DNA of 64,000 nucleotides, taken from positions 13,326,202-13,390,201 of the forward strand of contig JAVDOI010000019.1 of the NCBI GenBank assembly GCA_032191485.1. The letters are read 5' to 3'. The DNA is from Leptoclinus maculatus (taxonomy: Eukaryota > Chordata > Actinopteri > Perciformes > Stichaeidae). Positions 34,252 through 44,981 of the stretch are shown one piece after another. The notes beneath the pieces were generated by a model. That model ran no database searches. It worked only from the letters and a program-made list of their open reading frames with translations, and had not been told where the DNA came from. Made by a program: the position numbers and the translations under genes. The first letter of the stretch is position 1. Each line of letters opens with the position of its first letter.

Positions 34252-34289
<38 letters not shown>
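34252..34289 (+). repeat. (GT)19 microsatellite
   Basis: Perfect array. A shorter GT array, (GT)12, lies at 34481-34505. Confidence 0.95.
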
Positions 34290-34290
<1 letters not shown>

Positions 34291-34505
34291 CAGCATGAAT
34301 GTGGAATTCGGCCCGGGGGCAGCAGCGACTGACGGCGCACTCTCGCTTTCAAGCCCCCTAAACGAAACACAGAGGGAGAGAAAGGCAGAGAGGAAGAGTG
34401 CTACACCTTTACCTGACAGATGAAAGCCAGCATAATACACCATTCATGGCACTATTTGAATAAATAAACAGTGAGGGCTTCTGTGTGTGTGTGTGTGTGT
34501 GTGTG

Positions 34506-35135
34506 CGTCCTGTTACGGGCCTCTATCCAAACACAACTTCTGTTACTTACAATTTTCGGTTAAGCTTGTGGGATTATTGCTGGATGTACAGGTCAGACAT
34601 GTAATACATCCTTCAATTTCTCCGCTTGTAGAAACGGTCAAAGTAAAGTTACCATGAAGAAGAAGTTTTTTATATATTACATTATACTAAGCAAATACTG
34701 AAGAAGCTTTTAAAGTTTGTCTCAGTGGGGTGTTGAGTCAACGGGCCGTGTGTCGAGACTATTTCATTCTGTCAAAACGTGTGCATTCATCTATATTTAG
34801 AGTCGGGGGTGGACAGAGAAATATAAGAGCCAAACATCAGTGGACGTGAAGCAGAAAACCCCAATGTGCAACAGAACATAACCACCAAACAGTTTAACGT
34901 TACAGTCGTTTACTCTGCTGCTCTAAAAGAAATGTCTGAATGAAGTCAAATATTGTTAGAAATGGTCAAATATTGTTTTCTGTGTGAAGAGATGACGACA
35001 ACATTAAGGACGTGCAATGAAGAAAGGATCAGCGGTGAAACGAGCTGCAGCGTTCCTCACGTGACGTTTACAATAAGAAGCACTACAACGAAACAAAACG
35101 CACCCAGCGCAGCACTTTCCTCCCCCTCGCCCTCA
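34506..35135. other. Unique sequence, no feature seen
   Basis: A+T-rich to mixed DNA with no repeats before a C16 run at 35136-35151. Confidence 0.5.
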
Positions 35136-35159
35136 CCCCCCCCCCCCCCCCTCCAGCCC

Positions 35160-35620
35160 TCTTTTGACATTTAAGCTAAACATTCACACGCAGCCAATCG
35201 GCTCCGAGCACCACACTTCCTGGATTACGACACTCCGCCCCGTCCTGGCAGGGAGAGGACGGTGCTTACATAACCTCCCGACCCCTCTAATGCATTAATT
35301 GAGGGGGAAGTATGTGCGGGTCCATTTATTGTGATGGAGAGTGTCTGTAATTGCCCAGTGACCCAAATGTTCTTTTTCATCGCCGCCCCCCCCCCCTCCT
35401 CCCTCCTGCCACCAAGACCCTGACCTCCTGCCTCCAAAACAAGGCTTCCATATTGTGTTGTCGACCCTCCTGCGTGTGCGGGGCTTTGGGAAAGCTGAGG
35501 CCAATAGTTTGGGACAAAAGACGGCAATTTGGTGCTGCTGATGTAATGGTGTTGGTGTCCGACCCCCATTGTCAAGTCATGCTGTTCATTCACACATTAA
35601 TGTAGTGTGTTCTTCAGTAA
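35160..35620. promoter_or_regulatory. CNE-like block
   Basis: CATTAATTG at 35293-35301 lies in a 230-bp unique stretch that continues through CCATTTATTGTGATGG and GTAATTGCCCAGTG. A C10 patch near 35388 separates a second half with GGCCAATAGTTTGGG and CATTGTCAAGTC. Overlapping open frames on both strands are judged compositional. Confidence 0.42.
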
Positions 35621-35689
35621 CTACACAGTAGGTCCACACCAAACTGTTGGCATTCAATCTGAGCATTTTAAAATTGGAATGTTTTTTGG

Positions 35690-35775
35690 GGACGACATTA
35701 CGTTTAAAAACTAAAGTTAGGCTCAGGAACAAAACCATGTGATCAGGTTTAGGAACACTGTCACGTGGACGCCTT
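35690..35775. repeat. Dispersed repeat fragment
   Basis: AAAGTTAGGCTCAGGAAC is followed by AAAACCATGTGATCAGG and TTTAGGAACACTG. The iterated 'TTAGG..AGGAACA' phrasing matches a repeat I recall as common in fish ('GGTTAGGTTTAGG...'). It is a fragment only, without ends. Confidence 0.4.
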
Positions 35776-36099
35776 TAGTTTGTGTGTTACTTTGGCATTT
35801 CTACTACAGTCTTCCCTCCACTTCATGGCCGATATGAAAATATGAAGCAGTATATCAGGCTGATTTATTAGCTTTGCTCTAATTTAGACCAAATCTCAGA
35901 CTAAAACAGTCCAACAAACCCAGGATAATAAACCTTTCAAAGTAAAAGCGTATGTGTTAATCGGGGTGATTAACTGCGTGTAGTGTTTTATGGATTCGTC
36001 TTGTTTCTGGTTCAAAGGAAACTTTTAATCTGTAGCTTTAATCCAAAAATGATCTGCATCCAGAATCATCCGTCTGAAACCCGCCGAGGTCAGAAGCTC
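35776..36099. other. Unique sequence, no feature seen
   Basis: A+T-rich unique DNA without structure. Confidence 0.5.
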
Positions 36100-36400
36100 G
36101 TCTGAGCAGACATTTTACATTTCATCTGCGCTCTAAATTTAAAACATGCTGCTTGTTTCTTTGTTTGTGCGCCGCAGGCGTACACATACCGAGCCGGGCC
36201 GGGCGGCTGCTCCGCGTACGGATGTTTATGAGTTATGGCAAGGAGCAGAAAACATGTGTCAATATTGATTATCATTACCGAGTCCCAGAGAGCCTGTCGA
36301 TCAATTAGCCGCCTGCCTCCTCCCCGCTTCAGACATAGCAATAACAAACCACCGAGAGGAGGAACCCGGCCTCGCTAATTAATGACGGCTTTATTGTTTT
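36100..36400. promoter_or_regulatory. CNE-like block, strong by eye
   Basis: A unique 250-bp stretch includes GTTTATGAGTTATGGC, GTCAATATTGATTATC (containing CAATATTG), CGATCAATTAGCCGCC and GCTAATTAATGACGGC. A short CpG cluster near 36170-36220 precedes it. A T-rich patch follows. Confidence 0.45.
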
Positions 36401-36563
36401 TGGTCGTTTTTTTTGTTTTTTTTGGACTCAAACACACACATGCAGCGTGATGCTGTCAAAATACTGAAAAACAGAACAATTGAAGTGCAATCAAGACAAG
36501 GAGAATTATCAAAGTTATCTTGAACATTTTAACTGTTTTAACTGCAAAGATGTGGAGTCATCG

Positions 36564-36564
<1 letters not shown>

Positions 36565-36603
<39 letters not shown>
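36565..36603 (+). repeat. (CA)19 microsatellite
   Basis: Perfect array. A (GT)11 of opposite sense lies at 36764-36785. Confidence 0.95.
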
Positions 36604-36605
<2 letters not shown>

Positions 36606-36846
36606 CACACATACTACACTGTCACTCAACCCTATTATGAGAGCTGGCAGAATGGTCCCGCGTGGCCTCCTCTTGAGGACGGCCCCCATGGGACCCAAAA
36701 TGCATTAAGAAATTAATGTTCACCCTGGGATCCTTCCAAAACCCCAGACTTAACCTGTGGCTCTGTGTGTGTGTGTGTGTGTGTGAATAGAAAATGGGAG
36801 TCCAAGTGAGTCAGGAGGTTGACCACTGAGGTCAGTAATTGATAGG

Positions 36847-36858
36847 CCCCCCCCCCCC
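36847..36858 (+). repeat. C12 homopolymer
   Basis: Cytosine run followed by TTTTCGATCCCCCC. Confidence 0.85.
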
Positions 36859-36899
36859 TTTTCGATCCCCCCACTTGGCGCCTTCTGTTGGCTAAAGAC

Positions 36900-37490
36900 A
36901 ACTGGCCTTAAATAGCAACCTAAAGCAAACACTCGTCGCTATTATGACTCTTTCTGGAGTCGGAGATCTGTCACGGGGGCTCATTTAGGTTTTATGTGCC
37001 TCCTATTTCGGACATACAAAGAGATTGTTGCGCAGAAACAACAGCAACAGAAAACATTCGTGGCCCGTCCGACAACAGGAAGTTGCCGTTTCAGATACGA
37101 TCTCTGCTGGATTCTGGTTTGCAAACAGTCCAAACGGCAGCGCTAATAATAAAGAAGGGTGGCAGTCATTTGGAGTCATTTTTGTATTTTTCAGGCAGAG
37201 AAATTGGATTGATTGCGTTGTGTTTGTGTTGGCTGCTCAGCTGGGAATTTATGGGGGTCGCCGAGTGTTGTTAATGGATATTTTTGAGAAAATAATAGCC
37301 ATGTTTGTTGGCGAGGGAAAGAGAGGGAGGCTGTGGAAGAAAGAAGGAGTTTCATTTGTGTTTCTCAAATGTATTTACATCATAATAGACCGTCTTCAGA
37401 CATCAACGGAGCCTGTGCTCGATGATTTAGTGCTCCTTACTTTTGATGACGTTTTGAACATAAAAACTTTTCTTCCAAATATGTACCGAT
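36900..37490. promoter_or_regulatory. CNE-like block; longest non-repeat frame
   Basis: Unique sequence with AACAGGAAGTTGCC (an ETS-type GGAAGT core), GCGCTAATAATAAAG, and TTGGATTGATTGCG. A + strand frame of 155 codons (37025-37492) spans it. Its composition is fairly protein-like, but it has no recognised motif and no clear splice acceptor at the start. I favour non-coding. Confidence 0.38.
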
Positions 37491-38062
37491 GACACTTTCA
37501 CTGATATTCTCTATAGGTGCACATCTCTATTTCCAATAGAGCATCACTGAACACAGACACACATTATCAGACATTCTGTATTCATGATCTCATTCTGAAG
37601 CACATGTTTCTTCTGGCGCTGCTACACAGTGTTCGGCAGACTTTACGCCCGCAGGTAAGTCAACACGACGTACTGACCGGGGCTTGTACGGCTCCCTCCT
37701 TTAATCTGCATCTTAATGCGGTTAATAGCTAACACACGCACATGTTTGCACAAACACCTACGTACACATTTAGACGTTCCCACAAGGAAGCCGAGGCCGC
37801 CTCAGAGGAGACTGTCGGCTGCCAGCGTTTGGACTCGCTACACAACCTCCATGTTTGTCTTGGTTCTTGTGTTTTATTGGTTCTTCGGTGTGTTTAAAAG
37901 CTACACTACTATTGGAGCTTTTATCCAGAGCGCTGTGAAGATGCCAGGAGGTGGTAAAGTGTGTTTTTATTAAAGCCACATTTTCAAATACATGTATCCA
38001 AATGTTATATGTTGGGCAGAGTGAACCGCTGATACAAGAAGTCTCTGAATGTTACGTGGAAC
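37491..38062. other. Unique sequence, no feature seen
   Basis: Mixed unique DNA up to the start of the repeat-derived segment. Confidence 0.45.
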
Positions 38063-38655
38063 TAGGGATGTTAATAATTAACCATTTAAATGAAGTAAAA
38101 GAATTTTGACCAATTAATGCCAGTTATCAGTAAAACATATATATTAAAGCTGAGCAAAGTGGGTCCACCTCTCAGGTCAGCCCACATGTATTAATCCTGA
38201 GTTGTTGCTAACGTCAGGCTAACGTCAGGCTAACGTCAGGCTAACCCTCTCCACCTTCAGCGGGAGTCTGGAGAAGTCGTAGCATTTATTCACCGACACT
38301 TTTACCGTACACACACACTGCACCGCTGCGTACTAACTTTACGCCGAGCTTGCAATACAGCGGTGGAAACCCGGACATTGTAACGTTAAACCAGGCTATG
38401 CACAGCTGACGAGCTCCCAGCTGAGCTAACGGATGCAGTGGAGGATTACTGGGACTAGTGGCTGAATGTGTCCACATCGACGCACGTAACATCGTGGCTA
38501 CTACCTCTCCTGTAGTGGTGAACCGGTTGCCTGTTTTGCTCACAGAAAAGCATTACTTCAACCTGTTTGTGCGTCGGTTATCTTTGCAGCCGGGCAGCTT
38601 GTTCGGCACTACAACCACACCGTCCCTGCATTCAAAGCACTAATCTCTTCAGGTA
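38063..38655. mobile_element. Probable DNA-transposon-derived repeat
   Basis: It begins near ACTAGGGATGTTAATAATTAACC, a phrase I associate with fish hAT-type non-autonomous elements. It continues through CpG-containing sequence (GTGGAAACCCGGACATTG near 38363, CTCCTGTAGTGGTGAACCGG near 38508) whose texture differs from both flanks. It includes a small 11-bp tandem array. No confident terminal inverted repeats or duplication were found, so the family is uncertain. Confidence 0.4.
38207..38244 (+). repeat. 11-bp tandem repeat, 3.5 units
   Basis: GCTAACGTCAG is repeated head to tail about 3.5 times. It lies inside the probable transposon-derived segment. TAACGTCA resembles a CRE-like half-site, giving three in tandem. 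Confidence 0.85.
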
Positions 38656-38848
38656 ACGGTAAAAGTGAGAAAGGGAAAAAAAAATCTAAATTAGCATATA
38701 CTAGTAACTGCTCATTTACATAAAATATATGACTCAAATAAAGAGTAGACTCCTGCATGTAGTCATACTGTGAAATTCAAATTCAATCACAAGAAATATA
38801 TTTGCAAAGGAAAGACAAATATCTTGCAAAAGTAAGCGGCTTGGACTG

Positions 38849-38852
<4 letters not shown>

Positions 38853-38890
<38 letters not shown>
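38853..38890 (+). repeat. (TG)19 microsatellite
   Basis: Perfect array. Confidence 0.95.
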
Positions 38891-38891
<1 letters not shown>

Positions 38892-38899
38892 CCATATTT

Positions 38900-39284
38900 T
38901 CCTCTCCGCGGTCTGTTCATATTCTAATCAGTGTGTTTCCTGCTTGCATTGATCAAGGCCTGATAACCACCACTTCTACACGGTGTGTCCTCAGCAGATG
39001 CAAGACGCAGATAGAGGGGCCGAAAGAAAGAAACCAAATGAGAAAAGTACAGGGCTGCACGGGGTGAGGAGATATCTCTCAGAACAGCACGGCTCTGTTG
39101 TACAAATGCTTCTCACGTGTTGCATCAAAACGGGTTAATGGCCTGATGGTGCATGTGTTAGATCTCCAGTCACGGCATGAGGAAAACGCACGAGAAAAAC
39201 TAAATGTTGGCTAACTCACATGTGAATTTAATGTTAAAAAAGCCAACAATCTGACTGTGAAACCATCGCCAGAGACAAAACGTC
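38900..39284. other. Unique sequence, no feature seen
   Basis: Mixed unique DNA with no motif cluster. Confidence 0.5.
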
Positions 39285-39480
39285 TAAATCAAGAAAGATG
39301 GAAACAATATTGCGGCGATGGGGATCGGGAACCCTGACAGCCGGGACTCTCGGCTGGGTTTCTGAAGAGGAAATAAAGAAAAGTCAAAGCGCTCCGGCCC
39401 TTATCTGTCGGGAGCTCGTATGCATGTATGTATGCTCATGTGAAGCCATTACATGGGGAGCAGGCACGCTCACACCTCTG
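39285..39480. promoter_or_regulatory. Weak CNE-like block
   Basis: Contains GGAAACAATATTGCGGCG (ACAATATTG), GGCCCTTATCTG, and a GTATGCATGTATGTATGC direct repeat near 39419. Confidence 0.32.
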
Positions 39481-39539
39481 CTGTAGCAGAACAACCGACT
39501 GTGTAATACTCTGCACCTCTTCCTGTTTCCTATCGCTTT

Positions 39540-40000
39540 CAATCAGTTTAGGCTAACATGCGTTCCCGCTCCTCCACAATCGCAATCTGCACCGTGTACA
39601 CACACACACACGGCCCCGCATACGTTTTATTTCAATGCATATTGGTTCCACACAGGAACCCCCACCAGCAGTGCACACAGCTCCTGCACCACACTGCTTA
39701 TAATTTAATGAATCCAAACAGAAGGTCTGCACATTCCTCCCCGCGTTGCCTTGTAGTCCGCCCGTTTAAAGAGGCGCTTATGAATGGTGATTTAACTTTC
39801 AAAAGAGCAAGACACAAAACTAACAATCCTCACTTCAATGACGGCCCGTTTTACATGTTTGCACCGTGTATATATTTCCGTGCAGCCCTTTTCCACACAT
39901 GAAATTCGGTATTTTATGCGTTTTTCAAAGAGCCTGGTCTGACTGATTACTGTGTAAGCCAGGGTTTGCATTTCCATGCCACCTTGTGTGACTTATCAAA
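39540..40000. promoter_or_regulatory. CNE-like block
   Basis: The 39750-39990 core is unique and continuous: GTTTAAAGAGGCGC, TGAATGGTGATTTAAC, CCGTGTATATATTTCCG, TTTATGCGTTTTTC, GGTTTGCATTTCC. A short (AC) run lies at 39599-39611. Frames here are open on both strands but uninformative. Confidence 0.4.
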
Positions 40001-40579
40001 AAAAAAGATATTCACACTTTTATGTATCACTTTACACTTTGAATGAAATAAATGTAAAGTGTGTTCACATTTGCATCTGAATTTTAACTTCTTTTTTTTC
40101 CCCGAACCTTCAATATATTCCATTTCTTTTCAAGTGCGGTCACCTGTTCGCTATCTCGGTAATACATTTTTTTTCCACATCTGTAAAGTTTATTTTTGTA
40201 ACTTTATTGGTTCCCCCCCCCCCCCCCGGTGAGTCAGGTAGAGGAAGTCATTACAGCTTAGTCCTCCAGCCCTGCCTGCCTCCGTCTACACAGCCAGGAG
40301 AAAAGTACAGAATGTCGACAGCTATCTCTCACATTTCATCGGGACGCCGTCTCCTCTGGAGACTCCATTTGTGTAGTAAACATCTTAAAAGGTTCCCTCG
40401 GCTCCTCTCTCCCTTTCTTCTCCTGCTACTTATTTATTTATTCTTTCTCTTCTTCTGCTTTTTTTTTTTTTTTTAGATGCGGTTCGTCTTATTTTTTAAA
40501 CTGCTTGACTCCTAAAATACAGATATCACAGTTGGGCCCCATGAGTTTTTGAAAAATGAGCATATTACTTCCTACATCT
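40001..40579. other. Unique sequence with octamer and homopolymers
   Basis: ATTTGCAT octamer at 40069-40076, C15 at 40213-40227, T16 at 40459-40474. 40300-40400 is unique and may be weakly constrained. Nothing coding is seen. Confidence 0.45.
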
Positions 40580-40860
40580 CCCTTTCCTGATTTCTTTTTT
40601 TTTTTTTGTCACAATAAATATTTCCATTTATATGCAAATTATTATCTACTGACCAAGAATGGATAAAAACTGGTCTTGTTTTCATTGTGATGTGCGGAGC
40701 ATGCGAGTGTGTCGGGGAGCTGGGAGAGCAGCGAGAGCAGCTCCTCATTTAAAGAGTAAATAATCTCCCGTTGCATTCTATTATTTATACCCCTGGCTTG
40801 AAAGGGACTGTATTAACTTATAAGTTATAAGTAGTTAGAAGTTACTTACTTTAAACTGGG
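40580..40860. promoter_or_regulatory. CNE-like block with octamer and palindrome
   Basis: Octamer ATGCAAAT at 40632-40639 is followed by TATTATCTACTG. AACTTATAAGTT at 40815-40826 is a perfect 12-bp palindrome followed by the related ATAAGTAGTTAGAAGTTAC. Confidence 0.38.
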
Positions 40861-40939
40861 GGGGAGTAGAGAGCCAACGCTCTGCTTAGCTGACTTCCCC
40901 CCAAATTGCTGACATAATTACATGAATGTAATTTTTTTT

Positions 40940-41450
40940 TTTTTTTTTTATGACTCACAGAAAATCTTGGCATTTTCACTGAAGCAGATAATTAGACTTG
41001 GAATAAAGCAGGGGTGGAATAATTAATACATCAAAACTAGATGAACTTTTTCTAATTATTTTTATTTAATCTCCATTCTAATTATTGTTCTAGTCGGCTG
41101 AGCGAGATTGCCTTCCTCATTCAGGGTGTGAAATGCACCCGTAGCGCTCAATCCTCACCCAGTGAAATATCAACTAAGCGTGGAGACGGGAAATCACAGG
41201 GTGCTCACCGCTCTCTTCCCCCTCTCTCCTCCTCTCTGATTGAACTGTAATTTAAATTTCTCCATTGCCAACAAACAATTTACATACACCTGCCAGACTC
41301 TTATTTATTTATTTCCCCCCTCGACTTCCTCCTCCTCCTCCTCCTCCTCGACCGCCTCCATCCTCCACGTCTCCAAATGTATGGCAATCAATATTTCCCC
41401 GGCTTTAAATGAGTTTGTTAATTAGCCTAATGTGGTTTGGATAGAGGTTG
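40940..41450. promoter_or_regulatory. CNE-like block, homeodomain-dense
   Basis: It has the highest TAAT density seen by eye: CAGATAATTAGAC near 40985, GAATAATTAATAC near 41018, TCTAATTATTTTTATTTAATC near 41051 and TTCTAATTATTGTTC at 41077. It continues through CCATTGCCAACAAAC to GGCAATCAATATTTCC and GTTAATTAGCC near 41417. A (CTC)7 array at 41329-41349 interrupts it. Confidence 0.48.
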
Positions 41451-41667
41451 TGTTTCCCTCCCTATCTCTGCATTCAGGAGGAACGTTTGCTTCAAAAATA
41501 ACCAGAGGAAATAAAAAGTGTGCGTGTCTGTGGAAAGAGTTGCTGACCACAGAGTAAATCCTGCCACTTATCTCTGGTGTCACTCTACCAAGAACCCGCC
41601 TCTGAAAAGGAATAGTACATCTGATAACGGTGCAGTTTAATGCTGATGTAAACATAATTAGCACTCC

Positions 41668-41668
<1 letters not shown>

Positions 41669-41700
<32 letters not shown>
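41669..41700 (+). repeat. (AC)16 microsatellite
   Basis: Perfect array. Confidence 0.95.
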
Positions 41701-41702
<2 letters not shown>

Positions 41703-42044
41703 ATAGGTGGATGCACAAACAGAACCACAGATTACGGACGTATTAAAACAACTACAAAAAGTAGAAAATCGAAGCACTTACATGGAAACAAGCCTCCATT
41801 CTTTGCGCTCTTTGGGGTAAAATAAATGAAACGTTAGCCTTTCAAACATCAGTATTAAATTTGTTGTTTTTTTAAAAAGCCTTTTTCCATTGAAGAGTTC
41901 TCAGTAATAACTCAGCAGAAGTTATTAAGACACCTCATCGAGCGTCGGCCTAGTCATGCTGCTTCACATTCTCTTTATATGTGTGCAGACATTTAGCACT
42001 GGATGAATCCGATGCTCAGATTGCATAAAGAGACACAGAGAAAA
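41701..42044. other. Unique sequence, no feature seen
   Basis: Mixed A+T-rich DNA before the G20 run. Confidence 0.5.
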
Positions 42045-42064
42045 GGGGGGGGGGGGGGGGGGGG
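42045..42064 (+). repeat. G20 homopolymer
   Basis: Uninterrupted guanine run at the edge of an A+T-rich CNE-like block. Confidence 0.9.
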
Positions 42065-42109
42065 AGATTAGGAACTAATGCAAGTCAGCTAAATAAAATA
42101 TTACAAAAA

Positions 42110-42790
42110 AAAAAACATTCATCACAAGCATGAAATTAAAATAATTCTTGCTCTCCCTCTATATCCACATTTCTTATTACAGTCTGTGTGTTCACTAGAT
42201 TAAAATTGCCGCTTGATTAATACACAAAACAAGATCAGATTTAATTAACATCAGATTTAATTGAGGCCCCACAATTCTTTTTTTTCCTCCCAGTTCAGAT
42301 ACAGACGATCGCAAGCCTCCATAATTAAACAAATGTAAATCTACCAGTGCCTTTCAAAAAAAAACACACAAAAACAGATTGATGTGCGTCCCGTGCAGGC
42401 AAATCTCCCCCAATTTAAAACAAATATATTAAAGTTATTATTATTCCTTTATATAGATTACAATTTTAACAGAGAAATAATTTGGGAATGATTTAATTAA
42501 AGAGATAATGTTTGAATGAAGAGCAGACATTCCTCTATATTCTGACCCGGTTTGAATAGATTTTGATGACTGCGCTGTATTTAATTTAACGTCTATTTGT
42601 GAATATCCAGACAAACCTTAATCTAGATTAGCAGCCATCAGAAAAGAGCTCATATCCTGTTTAATGAAATCATATTTGCTCACACGCAGCCCCTGAAAAG
42701 CCTCTTAAAACCGCTCTATTTACATGGCTTCACATAGAGAAGCCGCAGCACCGCGTTTACACTTGAAAATCCACTGTAATTCTCATCAGG
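42110..42790. promoter_or_regulatory. CNE-like block, strong by eye
   Basis: It spans nearly 700 bp of unique A+T-rich DNA. ATCAGATTTAATT occurs twice exactly, at 42234-42246 and 42250-42262, a 16-bp period. Other strings are GCTTGATTAATAC, GGGAATGATTTAATTAAAG near 42483, GTATTTAATTTAACG near 42577 and CTAGATTAGCAGCC near 42623. One A10-type patch lies at 42357-42364. Confidence 0.48.
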
Positions 42791-43058
42791 CGCATCGGGA
42801 CGGTGGCTTCTTCTTTTTTTTTTTGGAGCTACTGGGTCTCTCTGGTGTCGGGTAGAGGGTGTCAGTCCTGTTTCATTTTGTCATTTCAGTGATGTGAGGC
42901 CCAGCTTCTTGTTTCTTGTTTGCGGGAGTTGATATTCTGCTCGCGTTTAGCTGTGGTATCATGATCGAACCACGATAGCATTCTGTTATCGCCGTGTTGT
43001 ATTATTTCTATGGGCCAATATTTTTGGTATTATCAATGTAATCTGGAGTATCTCCTAG
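42791..43058. other. Unique sequence, no feature seen
   Basis: T-rich patch at 42812-42825, otherwise mixed unique DNA. Confidence 0.5.
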
Positions 43059-43081
43059 GTGTGTGTGTGTGTGTGTGTGTT
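43059..43081 (+). repeat. (GT)11 microsatellite
   Basis: First of four same-sense GT arrays within 860 bp. Confidence 0.94.
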
Positions 43082-43284
43082 TACCCCTGTTCTGCTTGGT
43101 GGGACTCCATGTTCAAGGCAGGTTGGAGGGGAACCCGGGCTGCAGCAGGTCTCCAATAAGTACGTAGTGCCACCATGTGTCCGCTGGAGGAGCTGCAGGT
43201 GTTTTGTGTAGAAAGAGGAACCTGCATGTTTTGGATCTTTGCAGATCTGGTTTGTTTGCTTGTTTTGTTGCTGAGCTGTACGTG

Positions 43285-43285
<1 letters not shown>

Positions 43286-43341
<56 letters not shown>
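43286..43341 (+). repeat. (GT)28 microsatellite
   Basis: Second array of the cluster, perfect. Confidence 0.96.
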
Positions 43342-43343
<2 letters not shown>

Positions 43344-43623
43344 AGCGGGACGGGTCGGATGAAGGGAACGTGAGATGTTGCACTTGGCAGACAAAACACA
43401 TTTCTCATCCCCCTTGATGTGAAGGAGACCTCGGAGGATGCGGGCCGAGATCTCCTGCTGAGATGCGAGATGGTGCTCAGACGGACGACGTGCAACTAAA
43501 TAGGTATTTAATAAAACATCGGCAAAATACATAAAACAACGAGTTATTACAGATGTTTAGATGTGGAACTACCGAGGCTGAGGATGCAGCTTATGTACAT
43601 TGTTTTAAGGTTTTTCTCTCAAC

Positions 43624-43624
<1 letters not shown>

Positions 43625-43709
<85 letters not shown>
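43625..43709 (+). repeat. (TG)42 microsatellite
   Basis: Third and longest of the cluster, 85 bp and perfect. Likely highly polymorphic and Z-DNA-prone. Confidence 0.96.
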
Positions 43710-43711
<2 letters not shown>

Positions 43712-43886
43712 TGGCGGGGGTGAGCTGCCTCCTTGGCGCCACGGGGATGAAGGCTTCACGCTTGGGCTGAGATTACCTGTGCGGGCGCCCTGTGTGGCTC
43801 GTTTATGAATCAGCTTTTTTGTTCCGATTTTCCCTCCACTTGTGTCTTTTTAGGACAGGTCCCTACACCCGTGCAGGGGAGGGAGG

Positions 43887-43888
<2 letters not shown>

Positions 43889-43919
<31 letters not shown>
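43889..43919 (+). repeat. (GT)15 microsatellite
   Basis: Fourth array of the cluster, preceded by GGGAGGGAG. Confidence 0.95.
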
Positions 43920-43922
<3 letters not shown>

Positions 43923-44941
43923 GCGGGCGTCGGCCAGCCACACCTCGCCAGTGAACCCCTCACCTGGACGTGACCCGCCGGGTGTTTATAACCAGCCAGG
44001 GTTTATCTCCATGGCGATAAAGCCTGGTGCTGCGGCTGTGGAATGAAAACAGGTTGGCGGGGCCAGACAGGCAGGAGTCCAGGATGTGTAACGCAACACA
44101 CACACCGACCAGACGGGAGGCCGAGCCGCCGACCTGCATCCACAAACCCCCCCCCCCCTCACACTGCTGCATGTCATTCACACGTCAGTTTAAACCGCTG
44201 CCTTTGGTTGAAGAAACAATAGCTGCAGATTAAAAGGTAATCCGGCCACAGGTTTGGATCCTGGTGCATTGCTCAGACCTTCATTCATCTAGATGTGTAC
44301 CGTGAGTATGCTGGTCCTCTATATGCTTTTTGTTGTCATCAAATCACAAAACCAACAATGTGTCTCGAACATTTTAGCAAATGTTCGTCCTTGGATTTGG
44401 TGTTTTAGAGTCAGTCAAGTGAGATGTCAAGACATGGAGTTCTATAGCACAGAGGAGGAACACGCATCTAATATATACAAATAAGACGATTATTCTTTAG
44501 GATCAATTCACTGCTGGTTCTGGTCTTTTCAATAACAAAGAAGGAAAATTACAATATAAGACTAATACAAGTAAGAACAGCATGTGTGTAAAGTACTCGT
44601 TATCCTGAATGGCCCATTTCAAGTCTAACTGTGTTGCATGTATTATTTTATTGGATGATTATTACGAGTGATTCAAACTACAGCATTGCATCATAAGAGG
44701 ACGGAGTCAAACAAGTGTCATCGAGTGGAAAGTACAGCATGTCCTGCAGTAGAGGCGGTGGCCATGCTGGTAGTACGAGTTTACTTGTCCTCAGTAATAT
44801 TGTTTTTAAAAGCACAAGTGAACAACAAAAGAGACTCAGCCTCACTGAATAGATCAGCAACAGATGATTTTCTTAACTGTATCGTATCGCGCGTGTTTTC
44901 TTATAATAACCAACTGCCTCACCTGTGGTAGCCACACCCTG

Positions 44942-44944
<3 letters not shown>
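43920..44944. other. Unique sequence, no gene supported
   Basis: C12 at 44147-44158. 43920-44110 is moderately CpG-containing. 44280-44930 is A+T-rich unique DNA. No frame has a recognisable domain. Confidence 0.45.

Positions 44945-44978
<34 letters not shown>
44945..44978 (+). repeat. (AC)17 microsatellite
   Basis: Perfect array. Confidence 0.95.

Positions 44979-44981
<3 letters not shown>

Noticed and set aside
43055..43532. Reverse-strand frames up to 146 codons with His-Thr repeats
   Set aside because: They are translations of GT microsatellites.
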